Positions 9,590-18,705 are shown, counted from the stretch's first letter. The stretch: 64,000 nt of DNA from Lysinibacter sp. HNR (GCF_029760935.1 NZ_CP121684.1:1860001-1924000); one strand, 5' to 3'. A program made the numbers and translations. The notes: generated by a model from the letters alone, not told the origin.

Positions 9590-9865
9590 TTAACCGGCGA
9601 CGACGGCACGCAGTTTTTCGGTGATCTCGTCCATATCAAAGAAGTTATTGATCACAATGACCTTCGAAGGGACCTCTCCGATTTCGGGGGCTAGATCCTC
9701 GGAGGTCAAAACGATGTCGGCGGTGCGGGCCATTCCTCGGGCAACACCGATATCGGATGCCTCAACGTCACCAGAAACACCCAGCGCTTCGAGAGCTTTC
9801 TCTGCGTTCATCTTGAGCAGGACGGAGGTACCGATACCCATTCCGCAGACGCATACAATTTTCAT
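9590..9865 (-). CDS. PTS EIIB, ascorbate/lactose-type (UlaB-like)
   Basis: This 91-residue cytoplasmic protein carries the EIIB P-loop CGMGIGTS near the N-terminus, where Cys7 is the expected phosphorylation site. It accepts phosphate from EIIA and gives it to the sugar during EIIC-mediated uptake. The fold and size match UlaB/SgaB. It lies between EIIA and EIIC with gaps of 79 and 59 bp. Confidence 0.9.
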   Translation of the reverse strand: MKIVCVCGMGIGTSVLLKMNAEKALEALGVSGDVEASDIGVARGMARTADIVLTSEDLAPEIGEVPSKVIVINNFFDMDEITEKLRAVVAG

Positions 9866-9944
9866 ATTTATAATCCTTTACTCTCGTGGATAACAATCAA
9901 TTTGACTGACATAACATGATGGACATTTCCCCGGCAAGCCTAGA

Positions 9945-10412
9945 CTAAGCCGCCTCACCCGCCAGCTTCTCTAGAAGGTCGTGTAGGTGCTGGGGACTCT
10001 CTGCCGCCCGCAGCTCAGCCAGGGAATTCGGGTCCATGAGGAGGGTTGCCAGAGAAGACATGAGTCCAAGATGACTATCATGATCCATTGCGGCGAGTCC
10101 GATGATGAGGTCTACCGGATCGTTCTGGGTGTGGCCAAACACCACCGGCTCCGCGAGAGTGACCCAGGACAATCCTGTGCGTAGTACCGCGGGTGATGGT
10201 CGCGAATGGGCCAGCGCTATACCCGGAGCGATCACAATATAGGGCCCAAGAGTATTCACCGCGGTGATCATCTCGCTGGTGTATTCGGCGGTTGTGATGC
10301 CTACGTTAACAAGTAGCCAACCGGCCAGACCCAGAGCCTCCTGCCAAGAGGAAGCAGAGGCTTGAATAGCAATGGCCTCAAGCGGAAGCTCATGAGCAAA
10401 GTCAACGGTCAT
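9945..10412 (-). CDS. PTS EIIA, mannitol/fructose/ascorbate type (UlaC-like)
   Basis: The 155-residue protein has the PTS EIIA-2 fold with the active-site segment GIALAHSRPS; His69 is the likely phosphorylation site, receiving phosphate from HPr. It is the first PTS gene after the ROK regulator. The gap between the regulator stop and this start is 50 bp, so co-transcription with or shortly downstream of the regulator is likely. Confidence 0.88.
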   Translation of the reverse strand: MTVDFAHELPLEAIAIQASASSWQEALGLAGWLLVNVGITTAEYTSEMITAVNTLGPYIVIAPGIALAHSRPSPAVLRTGLSWVTLAEPVVFGHTQNDPVDLIIGLAAMDHDSHLGLMSSLATLLMDPNSLAELRAAESPQHLHDLLEKLAGEAA

Positions 10413-10462
10413 GCCCCTATTATTACTTATGTCTATAGATTTGCAAAAGTTTTCGCGAAAGT

Positions 10463-11638
10463 TTACACCAGAATCCGGGTAATCCGGCTCACCCTATCGG
10501 GATCAAGAACCGCATCCTGGGCCAAAATCGACGCCCCCATGGTTCCCGCTCGACGATCAAGACGACTCGGCGCCAGAACAAAGCGATCAATAAGATACGA
10601 GGGGATTCTCTCCATCACCGCCGCTTTGAGCGGGTTTAACACGAGATCCCCGAGGGTTGCAAGATTACCCCCAATGGCAACCACTCCGGGGTTATAAAGA
10701 CCAACAATGTCCGCAATTGAGTGCCCCACCTGCGTGCACATATCGGCCAGCAACCGCAGCGCGTCCTCGTTTCCCTCCCTCGCAAGAGCCACAATATCCC
10801 TGCTCGTATTCACGGAGTACCCCAAACTCTTGAGCTCGCGCCGTATCGCCCACCCACTCGCGGTCGCTTCAAGACATCCCCTGCTGCCGCAGCGACAAAG
10901 CTCCGATCCTCCGTGACGAATATGCCCGAGGTCACCCGCCGCCCCCAGTTCACCGTGCGCCGCATTACCGCTCAGAATAAGAGCCGAGCCCACCCCCAAG
11001 CCCAGCTTGACAAGTGCAAACGTATCCACCTCGGGCCAGGCAAAACGCTGCTCTCCAAGAGCCATGATATTTACGTCACGATCAACCGCGACAACCGCGT
11101 CGGGGTATCGTTCACGAAAGTAATCAGCCACCAAAACACCGTCCCACCCCGGCATAATGGGTGGATTCATCAGACGCCCGGTTCCCGGATCAACCGGCCC
11201 GGGAACACCCACGCCAATCCCCACCACCTCGGAGGCCTTTCGTTCGAGCGTTCTTAACAGGTGCCCGTAAACCTCGTGCGCCCAGGTGAGCACCCGATCT
11301 AGTCCCGTAGCAATATCGATATCAACCTCGGCCTCCACCAGGATGTTTGACGAAAGGTCGCTGACCCCTACGCGGCTGTGCGAACCGCCAATATCCGCAG
11401 AGAGCAGCAGACCCGCGTTCCGGTTCAGCTCAAAGACCTCGGCTCTGCGACCTCCCGTTGAGTCCCGCTGCCCGGTAGTCACGATGAGGTTTGCGTCGAG
11501 CAATTCGTCGAGTCGTTTACTCACCGTAACCCGAGACCACCCCAGGCGAGTAACCAGGTCGGTTCGGGTCTGCGCACTGCCACTTCGGATCATCCCGAGC
11601 ATAACGCCCGACCCCGTCACGATTCGGGGAACAACCAC
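10463..11638 (-). CDS. ROK family transcriptional regulator
   Basis: A winged helix-turn-helix at about residues 10-70 (RTDLVTRLGWSRVTVSKRLD) precedes a ROK sugar-kinase-like domain (residues 80-390). The latter has the phosphate-binding DIGGSHSRVG and the zinc motif CRCGSRGCLE. ROK regulators sense sugars or sugar phosphates and generally repress nearby carbohydrate genes. It is divergent from the transketolase gene and followed by the PTS genes. A palindrome in the 93-bp shared promoter region (11701-11724) is the obvious operator. Confidence 0.9.
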   Translation of the reverse strand: MVVPRIVTGSGVMLGMIRSGSAQTRTDLVTRLGWSRVTVSKRLDELLDANLIVTTGQRDSTGGRRAEVFELNRNAGLLLSADIGGSHSRVGVSDLSSNILVEAEVDIDIATGLDRVLTWAHEVYGHLLRTLERKASEVVGIGVGVPGPVDPGTGRLMNPPIMPGWDGVLVADYFRERYPDAVVAVDRDVNIMALGEQRFAWPEVDTFALVKLGLGVGSALILSGNAAHGELGAAGDLGHIRHGGSELCRCGSRGCLEATASGWAIRRELKSLGYSVNTSRDIVALAREGNEDALRLLADMCTQVGHSIADIVGLYNPGVVAIGGNLATLGDLVLNPLKAAVMERIPSYLIDRFVLAPSRLDRRAGTMGASILAQDAVLDPDRVSRITRILV

Positions 11639-11700
11639 AAGCCACTCCTTTGCCTAGAACAACCTCTGACCGAACGAGTCTAACCGGTACAGCTTCTTGA

Positions 11701-11724
11701 CTTTTGTATATTTCTATACGAAAG
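11701..11724. promoter_or_regulatory. Inverted repeat, probable ROK operator
   Basis: Arms CTTTTGTATA (11701-11710) and TATACGAAAG (11715-11724) are inverted repeats with one mismatch around a TTTC centre. The site lies 7 bp upstream of the transketolase start and between it and the divergent ROK gene. A TTGACT at 11697-11702 may be part of a promoter. ROK proteins bind this sort of symmetric site, so control of both directions is plausible. Confidence 0.6.
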
Positions 11725-11731
11725 TTATCAC

Positions 11732-13819
11732 ATGAGCAGCCCGCAAAACCAGACTTTCACCGAGACCGATATCGCCGCAATCAACGCCGCGCGGCTCATT
11801 CCCATCCAGGTTGTGCAGGATAAAGGGCACGGTCACGCGGGAACCGCCGCCGCCCTAGCACCGCTCTCATACGTACTCTTCCAGCGAATACTTCGCCATA
11901 GCCCCGCCCACCCCGAGTGGCTGGGACGCGACCGTTTTGTGCTCTCCGCCGGACACGCCAGCCTCCTGTTTTATACCCAAAACTATCTCAGCGGATACGG
12001 ACTCACGCTGGCCGATATCGCCGCCGCCCGCAGCTTTCACTCACGCACCCCGGGGCATCCCGAAATCGAAATGACCCCCGGGGTAGAGATGAGCACGGGA
12101 CCCCTGGGCCAGGGCGTTGCCTCCGCGGTGGGCATGGCAATGGCCGCATCCCGCAAACGCGCGCTGCTCCCCTCAAGCGGGGACCTCTACGATCACACGG
12201 TGTGGGTGCTCGCGGGGGACGGCTGCCTACAGGAGGGGGTATCCGCCGAGGCCTCAAGTCTGGCCGGAACGCTGGGCCTGGATAACCTAGTGCTTATCTG
12301 GGACGACAATAACATCACCATCGATAGTACAAACGCCGAAACATTCTCGGAAGACGTACGAGCGCGCTACCGATCCTACGGCTGGCGAGTGCTCGAGATC
12401 GATGACGCCAACGATCTCGAAAACCTCGAAACCACCCTCACCAAGGCCCGCGAAAGAACGGGCGCACCCACCCTGGTCGCCCTCAAAAGCATTATCGGGT
12501 ACCCTTCCAAGGCTGTTGGAGGAACCTCCGCTGCACACGCGGGGGCATTTGGTGAAGAAGATCTGGCACATATTAAGCGCACGCTCGGTTTTGACCCGGC
12601 CGCCACCCTGCTCGATCTGGTGCCGAAAGACGTTCTCCTCCACACTCGTCAGGCGCTCGAACGCGGCCGAGCCGCGGAGGAGTCCTGGACTAAGCAGCAC
12701 GCCATCTGGGCTTCGCGCAATCCGCACGAAGCAGAGCTTGCGAATCACCTCGAAGCCCCCGGTGCCTCGGTAGGGGCCTGGCAGGAACTGCTCCGTCCCC
12801 TCCTGGGAGACCTTCCCCCGGAGGGAACCCCGATTGCGACCCGCAAAACAAACAACACCGTCATCAGGGCGCTGCACAACACCCCCGGAGCCCCTTCAGG
12901 AAGCGTAATCTGGGGCGGATCCGCTGACCTGGCCGGCTCAACCAGCGTTGCCATCGAGGGCAAGGCCTACGGGAGGACCTTCCCACAGGGAAACTTCATC
13001 CGCTACGGAATTCGTGAGCACGCGATGGCTGCCATAATGAACGGCATAGCCCTGCACTCACCGTGGAGAGCGTACGGATCAACCTATCTGGTGTTCAGCG
13101 ACTACCTACGCCCGGCACTCCGGCTCAGCGCGCTCATGCGGCTCCCCCATATTTTTGTATTCAGCCACGACTCCGTGGCCGTGGGCGAAGACGGCCCAAC
13201 ACACCAGCCGGTGGAACAACTTGCCTCGCTCCGCGCCCTCCCCGGGCTTGATGTCGTTCGACCCGCCGACGCCCGTGAAACCATTGCAGCCTGGCACCGC
13301 ATTGCCGCAACGAGCAACCACCCCACAGCCCTGGTCGTGTCCCGACAGGACCTCCCCGTTCTCCCGGAACCCCCCGACATCATTGCCGAGGTTTCTCGCG
13401 GAGGCTATATCGTATGGCAGTCCGGCTCGGGCCTTGACCTTGCGCTCATCGCAACCGGCTCTGAGGTGTCCGTCGCCCTCGAGGCCGCACGCACCCTCAC
13501 CGCAGAGGGGCACGACGTCCGGGTGATCTCAATGCCCTGTACACAGTGGTTCGATGAACAACCTGTGGAGTATCGCGACTCAGTACTTCCACGTTCCCTC
13601 GCCGCCCGCGTCACGGTTGAGGCAGGTAGCACCGACGGATGGTGGAAATACACAGGGCTCTCGGGAAGCGTTATCGGCATTGACCGTTTTGGAGTGTCGG
13701 GAAGCGGAGCTGAGGTCATGTCTTCCCTAGGAATTACAGCGGAAAACATTACAAACCACGCGCGCCTTCTTCTCTCTCCTCAGGAAAAGTGGTCATCGCA
13801 ATCAAAAGGCCAAGGATAA
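11732..13819 (+). CDS. tkt: Transketolase
   Basis: Full-length transketolase (695 residues) moving two-carbon units between ketose and aldose phosphates. Visible marks are the GHGHAGTAAALAPL N-terminal segment, the thiamine diphosphate motif starting GDGCLQEGVSAEASSL and ending with NN, the pyrimidine domain with the FIRYGIREHAM catalytic Glu region, and the C-terminal domain with IATGSEVSVAL. It is divergent from the ROK/PTS/deoC genes and probably under the same regulator, so it is likely a dedicated, sugar-induced copy rather than the housekeeping one. The glyceraldehyde 3-phosphate released by DeoC is a transketolase substrate. Confidence 0.93.
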   Translation: MSSPQNQTFTETDIAAINAARLIPIQVVQDKGHGHAGTAAALAPLSYVLFQRILRHSPAHPEWLGRDRFVLSAGHASLLFYTQNYLSGYGLTLADIAAARSFHSRTPGHPEIEMTPGVEMSTGPLGQGVASAVGMAMAASRKRALLPSSGDLYDHTVWVLAGDGCLQEGVSAEASSLAGTLGLDNLVLIWDDNNITIDSTNAETFSEDVRARYRSYGWRVLEIDDANDLENLETTLTKARERTGAPTLVALKSIIGYPSKAVGGTSAAHAGAFGEEDLAHIKRTLGFDPAATLLDLVPKDVLLHTRQALERGRAAEESWTKQHAIWASRNPHEAELANHLEAPGASVGAWQELLRPLLGDLPPEGTPIATRKTNNTVIRALHNTPGAPSGSVIWGGSADLAGSTSVAIEGKAYGRTFPQGNFIRYGIREHAMAAIMNGIALHSPWRAYGSTYLVFSDYLRPALRLSALMRLPHIFVFSHDSVAVGEDGPTHQPVEQLASLRALPGLDVVRPADARETIAAWHRIAATSNHPTALVVSRQDLPVLPEPPDIIAEVSRGGYIVWQSGSGLDLALIATGSEVSVALEAARTLTAEGHDVRVISMPCTQWFDEQPVEYRDSVLPRSLAARVTVEAGSTDGWWKYTGLSGSVIGIDRFGVSGSGAEVMSSLGITAENITNHARLLLSPQEKWSSQSKGQG

Positions 13820-13843
13820 TAGTGAGGAAGGAAAAACGCAGAT

Positions 13844-13865
13844 AACGATCACACAGATCGTTTTT
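13844..13865 (+). terminator. Weak intrinsic terminator after tkt
   Basis: A short stem ACGATC/GATCGT with a five-base loop runs directly into TTTTT. A second small hairpin, GGGGG-TTT-CCCCC at 13878-13890, follows. Together they separate tkt from the HAD/GH65 pair. Confidence 0.5.
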
Positions 13866-13914
13866 ACAGAACTTTGAGGGGGTTTCCCCCGCATCAACAC
13901 CTATTATTAAAGCA

Positions 13915-14682
13915 ATGATTGATCTCACACGGTTTCACACCATACTCTTTGACCTAGACGGCGTACTTACCCCCACCGCAGAGGTGCATAGAAGAGCCTG
14001 GCAAACGCTCTTCACACGCTATTTTGAACGGAAAAATATACCGGATCCCTATCAGGACAGTGATTATTTTTCCTACCTTGATGGCAAGCCCCGCTACGAG
14101 GGTGTAGAGAGTCTCCTCGAGTCACGCTCAATCACGCTGCCGTGGGGAACCCCGTCCGACTCTCCCGACGCAGAAACCGTGTGCGGCCTGGGCAACCGCA
14201 AAAACGTAGAGTTCTCACACATTCTGGCCACAGATGGAGTCAACGCCTATCCCGGTTCACTGCGCTTCCTCAACGCACTGGCCCACACACCACTTAGACT
14301 CGGAGTGGTCTCAAGCTCAAAAAATGCGGAAGCCGTGCTCGGTGCTGCCGGTCTGCGTGAAAGGTTTCCCGTTGTCATCGACGGTGTGGTCTCCGAGACC
14401 AAAGACCTCCCGGGGAAACCGCAACCCGACACATTTGAGTTTGCGGCAAGACTGTTAGACAGCACTCCGCAGCGATCCGTCGTTGTTGAAGACGCAATCT
14501 CAGGAATCCAAGCGGGGCGTACCGGAGACTTTGGACTGGTTATCGGGGTAGACCGAGGAGTTGGACACACAGCTCTTCTTCAAGCCGGAGCAGATATCGT
14601 AGTCTCCGATCTCGACGACCTAGTCCCGTCAGTTCCCCCAGCTCACACCTTCGAAAAACCCGCAGAAAGAAACCCCCTGTGA
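13915..14682 (+). CDS. HAD hydrolase of the beta-phosphoglucomutase type
   Basis: The 255-residue protein is a class I HAD enzyme: motif I FDLDGVLT (nucleophile Asp13, acid/base Asp15), motif II VVSSSKNAE, and motif III/IV VVVEDAISGIQAG. A four-helix cap lies between motifs I and II. Its stop overlaps the next gene by 4 bp. The adjacent GH65 phosphorylase releases beta-glucose 1-phosphate, which beta-phosphoglucomutase turns into glucose 6-phosphate; the pairing is the main reason for the assignment. The gene may also be a sugar-phosphate phosphatase. Confidence 0.85.
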   Translation: MIDLTRFHTILFDLDGVLTPTAEVHRRAWQTLFTRYFERKNIPDPYQDSDYFSYLDGKPRYEGVESLLESRSITLPWGTPSDSPDAETVCGLGNRKNVEFSHILATDGVNAYPGSLRFLNALAHTPLRLGVVSSSKNAEAVLGAAGLRERFPVVIDGVVSETKDLPGKPQPDTFEFAARLLDSTPQRSVVVEDAISGIQAGRTGDFGLVIGVDRGVGHTALLQAGADIVVSDLDDLVPSVPPAHTFEKPAERNPL

Positions 14683-17168
14683 ACGTTACTCCTCTGACTT
14701 CCCCTCTCTCTCCCGAGGCCTTCCTGGATCGCACCCGCTATCCCGTTGACGAGTGGGAAATAAGCGAAAAACAATTTGATGAGTCCGACCTCGGACGTAG
14801 CGAATCAATTTTTACAACCGGTAACGGATACCTGGGCATGCGTGGCAACCACGAGGAGGGGCATGAGCACCAGGAACACGGGACGTTTATTAACGGCCTA
14901 CACGAGACTTTCCCCATCCTGCACGCGGAGCAAGCTTATGGTTTTGCCCAGGTGGGACAGACAATCGTCAACGCCCCCGACGCCAAGACTATCCGGCTCT
15001 ACGTTGATGATGAGCCGCTGAGCCTGCGCGACTCCGAGCTTCTTCACTACGACCGCACGCTTAATTTCACGGAGGGAACACTTAAACGCTCGCTCATCTG
15101 GATGACCCCCTCAGGCAAGAAGGTTCTTGTCCAATCAGAGCGAATGGTGTCTTTTGCCGAGCGCCACCTGGCAGTACTCACCTTCACGGTGACCATGCTC
15201 GAGGGCAACGCCCCCATTGCTATTTCATGCCAGCTACTCAACCGCCAGGACGGCAAAGACGAGTACGGCGTTTTTAACAAAAAAGACGACCTCGAATTTG
15301 ACCCCCGCAAAACAAATAGTTTCACTGATCGGGTGCTTCAGCCACAAATCTTTTGGCAGGATGGCCCCCGCTCCATGCTGAGCTACCGAGTCGCCCGCTC
15401 GGGTATGACGGTAGCGGTTGGTGCCGACCACTATGTTGAGTCGGAGGCCGACGTTGTGGAGAGAAGCTCCATCGACGGTGACATCGCTAAGCACGTCTTT
15501 CGCCTACAGGCCACCGAGGGACAATCTGTCACCGTCACCAAAGTGGTGAGCTATCACTCCTCACCGAGCGTCCCAGCGCGCGAACTTGTTGACCGCTGCC
15601 GCAGAACCCTTGATCGAGTAGAAACCGAGGGCGTTTCGCTTCAGTTCGATAAGCAACGCGAGTGGCTCTCAGAGTATTGGGAGCGCTCCGACGTCACGGT
15701 TGAGGGTAACCCCGCGGTACAGCAGGCAATCCGATGGAACCTTTTCCAGCTCGCTCAGGCATCAGCCCGCGCCGAGGGGCACGGAATACCTGCCAAGGGC
15801 CTCACCGGAAGCGGTTATAGCGGACACTACTTCTGGGACACAGAAATCTACGTGCTCCCGTACCTCACCTACACCTCACCGCGTTTTGCCCGCAACGCCC
15901 TACGCTTCCGCTATAACATGCTCCCCGCGGCCCGGAGACGGGCTGTCGATCTTAACGAACGCGGAGCTCTTTTCCCCTGGCGCACCATCAGCGGAGAAGA
16001 GGCCTCCGCCTACTACGCCGCCGGAACGGCACAGTTCCATATCGATGCGGATATCACCTACGCGCTCGCAAAATATGTCTCTGCCACAAATGACGACGAA
16101 TTTCTTGCCCGGGAGGGCGTTGATGTTGTTGTAGAGACCGCACGAATGTGGACCGATCTGGGGTTTTGGCGCCACAGCGGGGATGAAACATTCCATATTC
16201 ACGGCGTTACAGGACCAGACGAGTACACCACAGTGGTAAACGACAACCTCTTTACCAATGTAATGGCCCGCTTTAACCTTGAGTACGCCGTTAACACTGT
16301 GCGTCGCCTCGCCGCCACCCGGCCCGAGGAATACGCACAGATGGCAAATCGCCTCAACCTGGACGAAAACGAGGTGTTGGAGTGGAGCCACGCGGCACGA
16401 TCAATGAATATTCCCTTTGATGAGCACCTCGGCATTCACCCCCAGGACGCTCATTTTCTTGAGCGCGAGGTGTGGGACCTAGAAAATACACCAGCCTCTA
16501 TGCGCCCGTTACTTCTGCACTATCACCCCCTGGTCATCTACCGCTTCCAGGTGCTTAAGCAGGCCGACGTTGTTCTTGCCATGCTTCTGCAGGGTGAATA
16601 CTTCACGGAAGAACAGAAGCTGGCGAACTTCGAGTACTACGACCCGATCACCACCGGAGACTCCACACTCTCCGCGGTAGTTCAGTCAATCATTGCGGCC
16701 GAGGTTGGGTACCACGAACTCGCCCTGCACTATTTTCACAACGCGCTCTTTGTTGATCTCGCGGATCTCCACAACAATACGTCGGACGGTGTCCACGTTG
16801 CCTCAACCGGTGGAACGTGGAGTGCTCTCGTCTTTGGATTTGGAGGAATGAAGGATCACCGCGGACACATCTCGTTTGACCCCCGCCTACCGAAGAGCTG
16901 GACGAAGCTCTCGTTTAAAATGACGATTCGCGGAACACGGCTGCGCATCACTGTCACTCAGGACAGCATCGAGTTTGAGGTCGAAGACGGTGATAGCGTG
17001 AGCGTGAGCGTACGCGGACAAAGCGTTACCCTCACATCGGCGGCCCCGGTAACCGTCGCGCTTGATGGGCAGGGACCGCGTCGATCTGGTGCCCCCAGCG
17101 CACGGGACCTGCGTGACAATCGCCGCGCAGACGGTACGCTCATTACCCAATCGGTTCCTCATCTTTAG
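14679..17168 (+). CDS. Glycoside hydrolase family 65 disaccharide phosphorylase
   Basis: At 829 residues this is the normal three-part GH65 layout: N-terminal beta-sandwich (to about 300), a catalytic (alpha/alpha)6 barrel and a small C-terminal beta domain. The catalytic acid is Glu515 in HGVTGPDEYT, and the barrel contains GHYFWDTEIYVLPYL. GH65 enzymes phosphorolyse maltose, trehalose, kojibiose or nigerose to beta-glucose 1-phosphate and glucose; the exact disaccharide cannot be fixed by eye. It starts with a GTG overlapping the HAD gene by 4 bp, so the two form one unit that yields glucose 6-phosphate without ATP. No disaccharide transporter is adjacent. Confidence 0.9.
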   Translation: MNVTPLTSPLSPEAFLDRTRYPVDEWEISEKQFDESDLGRSESIFTTGNGYLGMRGNHEEGHEHQEHGTFINGLHETFPILHAEQAYGFAQVGQTIVNAPDAKTIRLYVDDEPLSLRDSELLHYDRTLNFTEGTLKRSLIWMTPSGKKVLVQSERMVSFAERHLAVLTFTVTMLEGNAPIAISCQLLNRQDGKDEYGVFNKKDDLEFDPRKTNSFTDRVLQPQIFWQDGPRSMLSYRVARSGMTVAVGADHYVESEADVVERSSIDGDIAKHVFRLQATEGQSVTVTKVVSYHSSPSVPARELVDRCRRTLDRVETEGVSLQFDKQREWLSEYWERSDVTVEGNPAVQQAIRWNLFQLAQASARAEGHGIPAKGLTGSGYSGHYFWDTEIYVLPYLTYTSPRFARNALRFRYNMLPAARRRAVDLNERGALFPWRTISGEEASAYYAAGTAQFHIDADITYALAKYVSATNDDEFLAREGVDVVVETARMWTDLGFWRHSGDETFHIHGVTGPDEYTTVVNDNLFTNVMARFNLEYAVNTVRRLAATRPEEYAQMANRLNLDENEVLEWSHAARSMNIPFDEHLGIHPQDAHFLEREVWDLENTPASMRPLLLHYHPLVIYRFQVLKQADVVLAMLLQGEYFTEEQKLANFEYYDPITTGDSTLSAVVQSIIAAEVGYHELALHYFHNALFVDLADLHNNTSDGVHVASTGGTWSALVFGFGGMKDHRGHISFDPRLPKSWTKLSFKMTIRGTRLRITVTQDSIEFEVEDGDSVSVSVRGQSVTLTSAAPVTVALDGQGPRRSGAPSARDLRDNRRADGTLITQSVPHL

Positions 17169-17256
17169 GGTTTCTTTGCTAGCGTGGCGCTCAGCCCACA
17201 GTAGACCCTCGCCCCGTTGGAACTTCGAATCCACTATTAGAAAACAGCAATAAAAA

Positions 17257-17380
17257 ACCGGCCCGCCCGATATCTCCCCGTCACGCAGACACCACGACTG
17301 GATAGACTAGGAAATTTTCGGATGGGCCGGTGTGCTATTCGATTCGTGTGGCCCGCTACCCCGCAGGCCACACACACGAA
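17257..17380 (-). terminator. Two-hairpin structured RNA ending in an intrinsic terminator
   Basis: Read on the minus strand, a first hairpin (17343-17380, GTGTGGCC/GGCCACAC core) is followed by a long stem. Its arms are at 17318-17331 and 17257-17270, 14 bp with two mismatches, and it ends in TTTTTT. The 47-nt loop of the second stem is unusually long for a plain terminator. It would end transcription of the small minus-strand ORF at 17402-17593, or it is the 3' part of a small RNA. Confidence 0.5.
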
Positions 17381-17401
17381 ACTGTTTAGCTTGATTGATG
17401 G

Positions 17402-17593
17402 TTAGGCACGGACGGCGACAAAGGCCTTGCCCGTGTACTCACGGTAGAGCTCACATACACGCTGGAACCCACCGATAGCACGCTGGTACTGGGCGATCGA
17501 GGCTTCCGCATTTAGAAACGCCTGCTTCACCAGTACCAAATACTCTTCGGCTTCATTGCATTTGCGATGAATCTCTAACTCCATTGCATTCAT
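17402..17593 (-). CDS. Small protein of unknown function (63 aa)
   Basis: The 63-residue ORF has a GGGG ribosome-binding stretch before its ATG, a helical and charged N-terminal half (EIHRKCNEAEEYLVLVKQ) and a Tyr-rich C-terminal half. No family was recognised. Support comes from context: it stands alone between two plus-strand genes and is followed on its own strand by a structured terminator. An internal ATG at codon 4 is an alternative start. It may still be a chance ORF. Confidence 0.4.
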   Translation of the reverse strand: MNAMELEIHRKCNEAEEYLVLVKQAFLNAEASIAQYQRAIGGFQRVCELYREYTGKAFVAVRA

Positions 17594-18263
17594 AACCCCA
17601 ACACTACGTAAATTTTCAGCAAGATAACCTCAAACTCTCACGAAGACTTAGGAAGATTTGAGATTTTGTTAAATACCGGGATTTTTATAGCTTTTAACCC
17701 CACATATTGATCTACGTAGCCCGAAAACAGCCTCGTTGAACTACAAACCCATTAATAAACACCCACGCGCGAGAAGCACTTTCACCTGTTATCAGAGGTG
17801 TCAGGGCATGCCCAGACCGCGAATACATCGAATACAAAAAAACCTCTGTAGGTTTGGAGTTCAGCGTGCTACGCTTGCGTAAGATGATAGACCAGTTTCG
17901 CCTCGCGGCTCCGAATTGAATGTGTGTGGTCATGGACAACACGCCGCTTCTAGGCTTTTCCCACAGCAACACACAAATCCCCTCGTGTGCGCTCAAGCAC
18001 ACAGTAGTTATCGAAGGTCTATTACACACTCCGGTTACCTCGGCGCTCACCGCCCAAAACCCCACTAGCTCGCTGTTTGTGCGAAGCAGGCCAGGTCTCA
18101 GTACCAAACCTACTATTCGCCCGAACGGTGATGCCGTGATTCCCCCGTCTCACGATCGACACCTATTTTCTTTGCGCGTCACGCAAAGAAAAGTCGCTTG
18201 TAAGATCATCGCGGCAACCCGTCTCGAAGACCGAGTCGGAAAACACAGAGAAAAGAGAAACAC
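17594..18263. other. Long intergenic region with the csp leader hairpin
   Basis: No convincing gene lies in these 670 bp; two overlapping opposite ORFs (about 17712-18107 and 17920-18282) look like chance. The left part is AT-rich. At 18166-18192 there is a perfect 11-bp inverted repeat, TTTTCTTTGCG / CGCAAAGAAAA with a CGTCA loop, 71 bp before the cold-shock gene start. It could be a regulatory leader structure for that gene or a terminator read on the minus strand. Confidence 0.5.
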
Positions 18264-18467
18264 ATGCCTACAGGCACCGTGAAATGGTTCGACTCAGAAA
18301 AAGGCTTCGGCTTTATTGCACCAGACGACGGAACCCCCGACGTCTTTGCGCACTATTCTGCCATTGCAACAAACGGTTATCGCACACTCGATGAGAACCA
18401 AAAAGTTGAGTTCGACACCGCCCGTGGACCCAAGGGACCCCAGGCTGAGAACATCCGTCCCCTCTAA
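18264..18467 (+). CDS. Cold-shock domain protein
   Basis: The 67-residue protein is a single CSD fold. RNP1 is KGFGFIAP and RNP2 is DVFAHYSAI, with [10 protein letters not shown] at the N-terminus. Such proteins bind single-stranded RNA and melt secondary structure. It reads FAHYSAI where many homologues have FVHFSAI, still aromatic. The gene is monocistronic: a long leader with a hairpin precedes it and a strong terminator follows at 18534. Confidence 0.95.
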   Translation: MPTGTVKWFDSEKGFGFIAPDDGTPDVFAHYSAIATNGYRTLDENQKVEFDTARGPKGPQAENIRPL

Positions 18468-18533
18468 GCGGGATCGGGCGTTAAGCGACATAAAATCGCG
18501 CTCATTCCTGTTTCCATAACGGGAATCTCACGG

Positions 18534-18574
18534 TTGGGTCGCGGGGTATAACTCTACCCCGCGACCCAATTTTA
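18534..18574 (+). terminator. Strong intrinsic terminator after the cold-shock gene
   Basis: A 15-bp perfect stem (TTGGGTCGCGGGGTA pairing with TACCCCGCGACCCAA) encloses a six-to-seven base loop and runs into TTTTA. It lies 66 bp after the stop codon. Confidence 0.9.
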
Positions 18575-18705
18575 TGCGTTTGCAGGGAGGTTTCTGGATA
18601 CCGCATCTCCTCACGCAACTCACACACGCGACACGCAACAGCGTTGCAACCCTGTGGGGTGTTTCCTGAGATACAGCCTCACTCACCCGTAATAAAGTTA
18701 ACAGC

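Noticed and set aside
17712-18282. Two opposite ORFs of about 120-130 codons
   Set aside because: No recognisable domain or ribosome-binding site; they cover each other and the csp leader.
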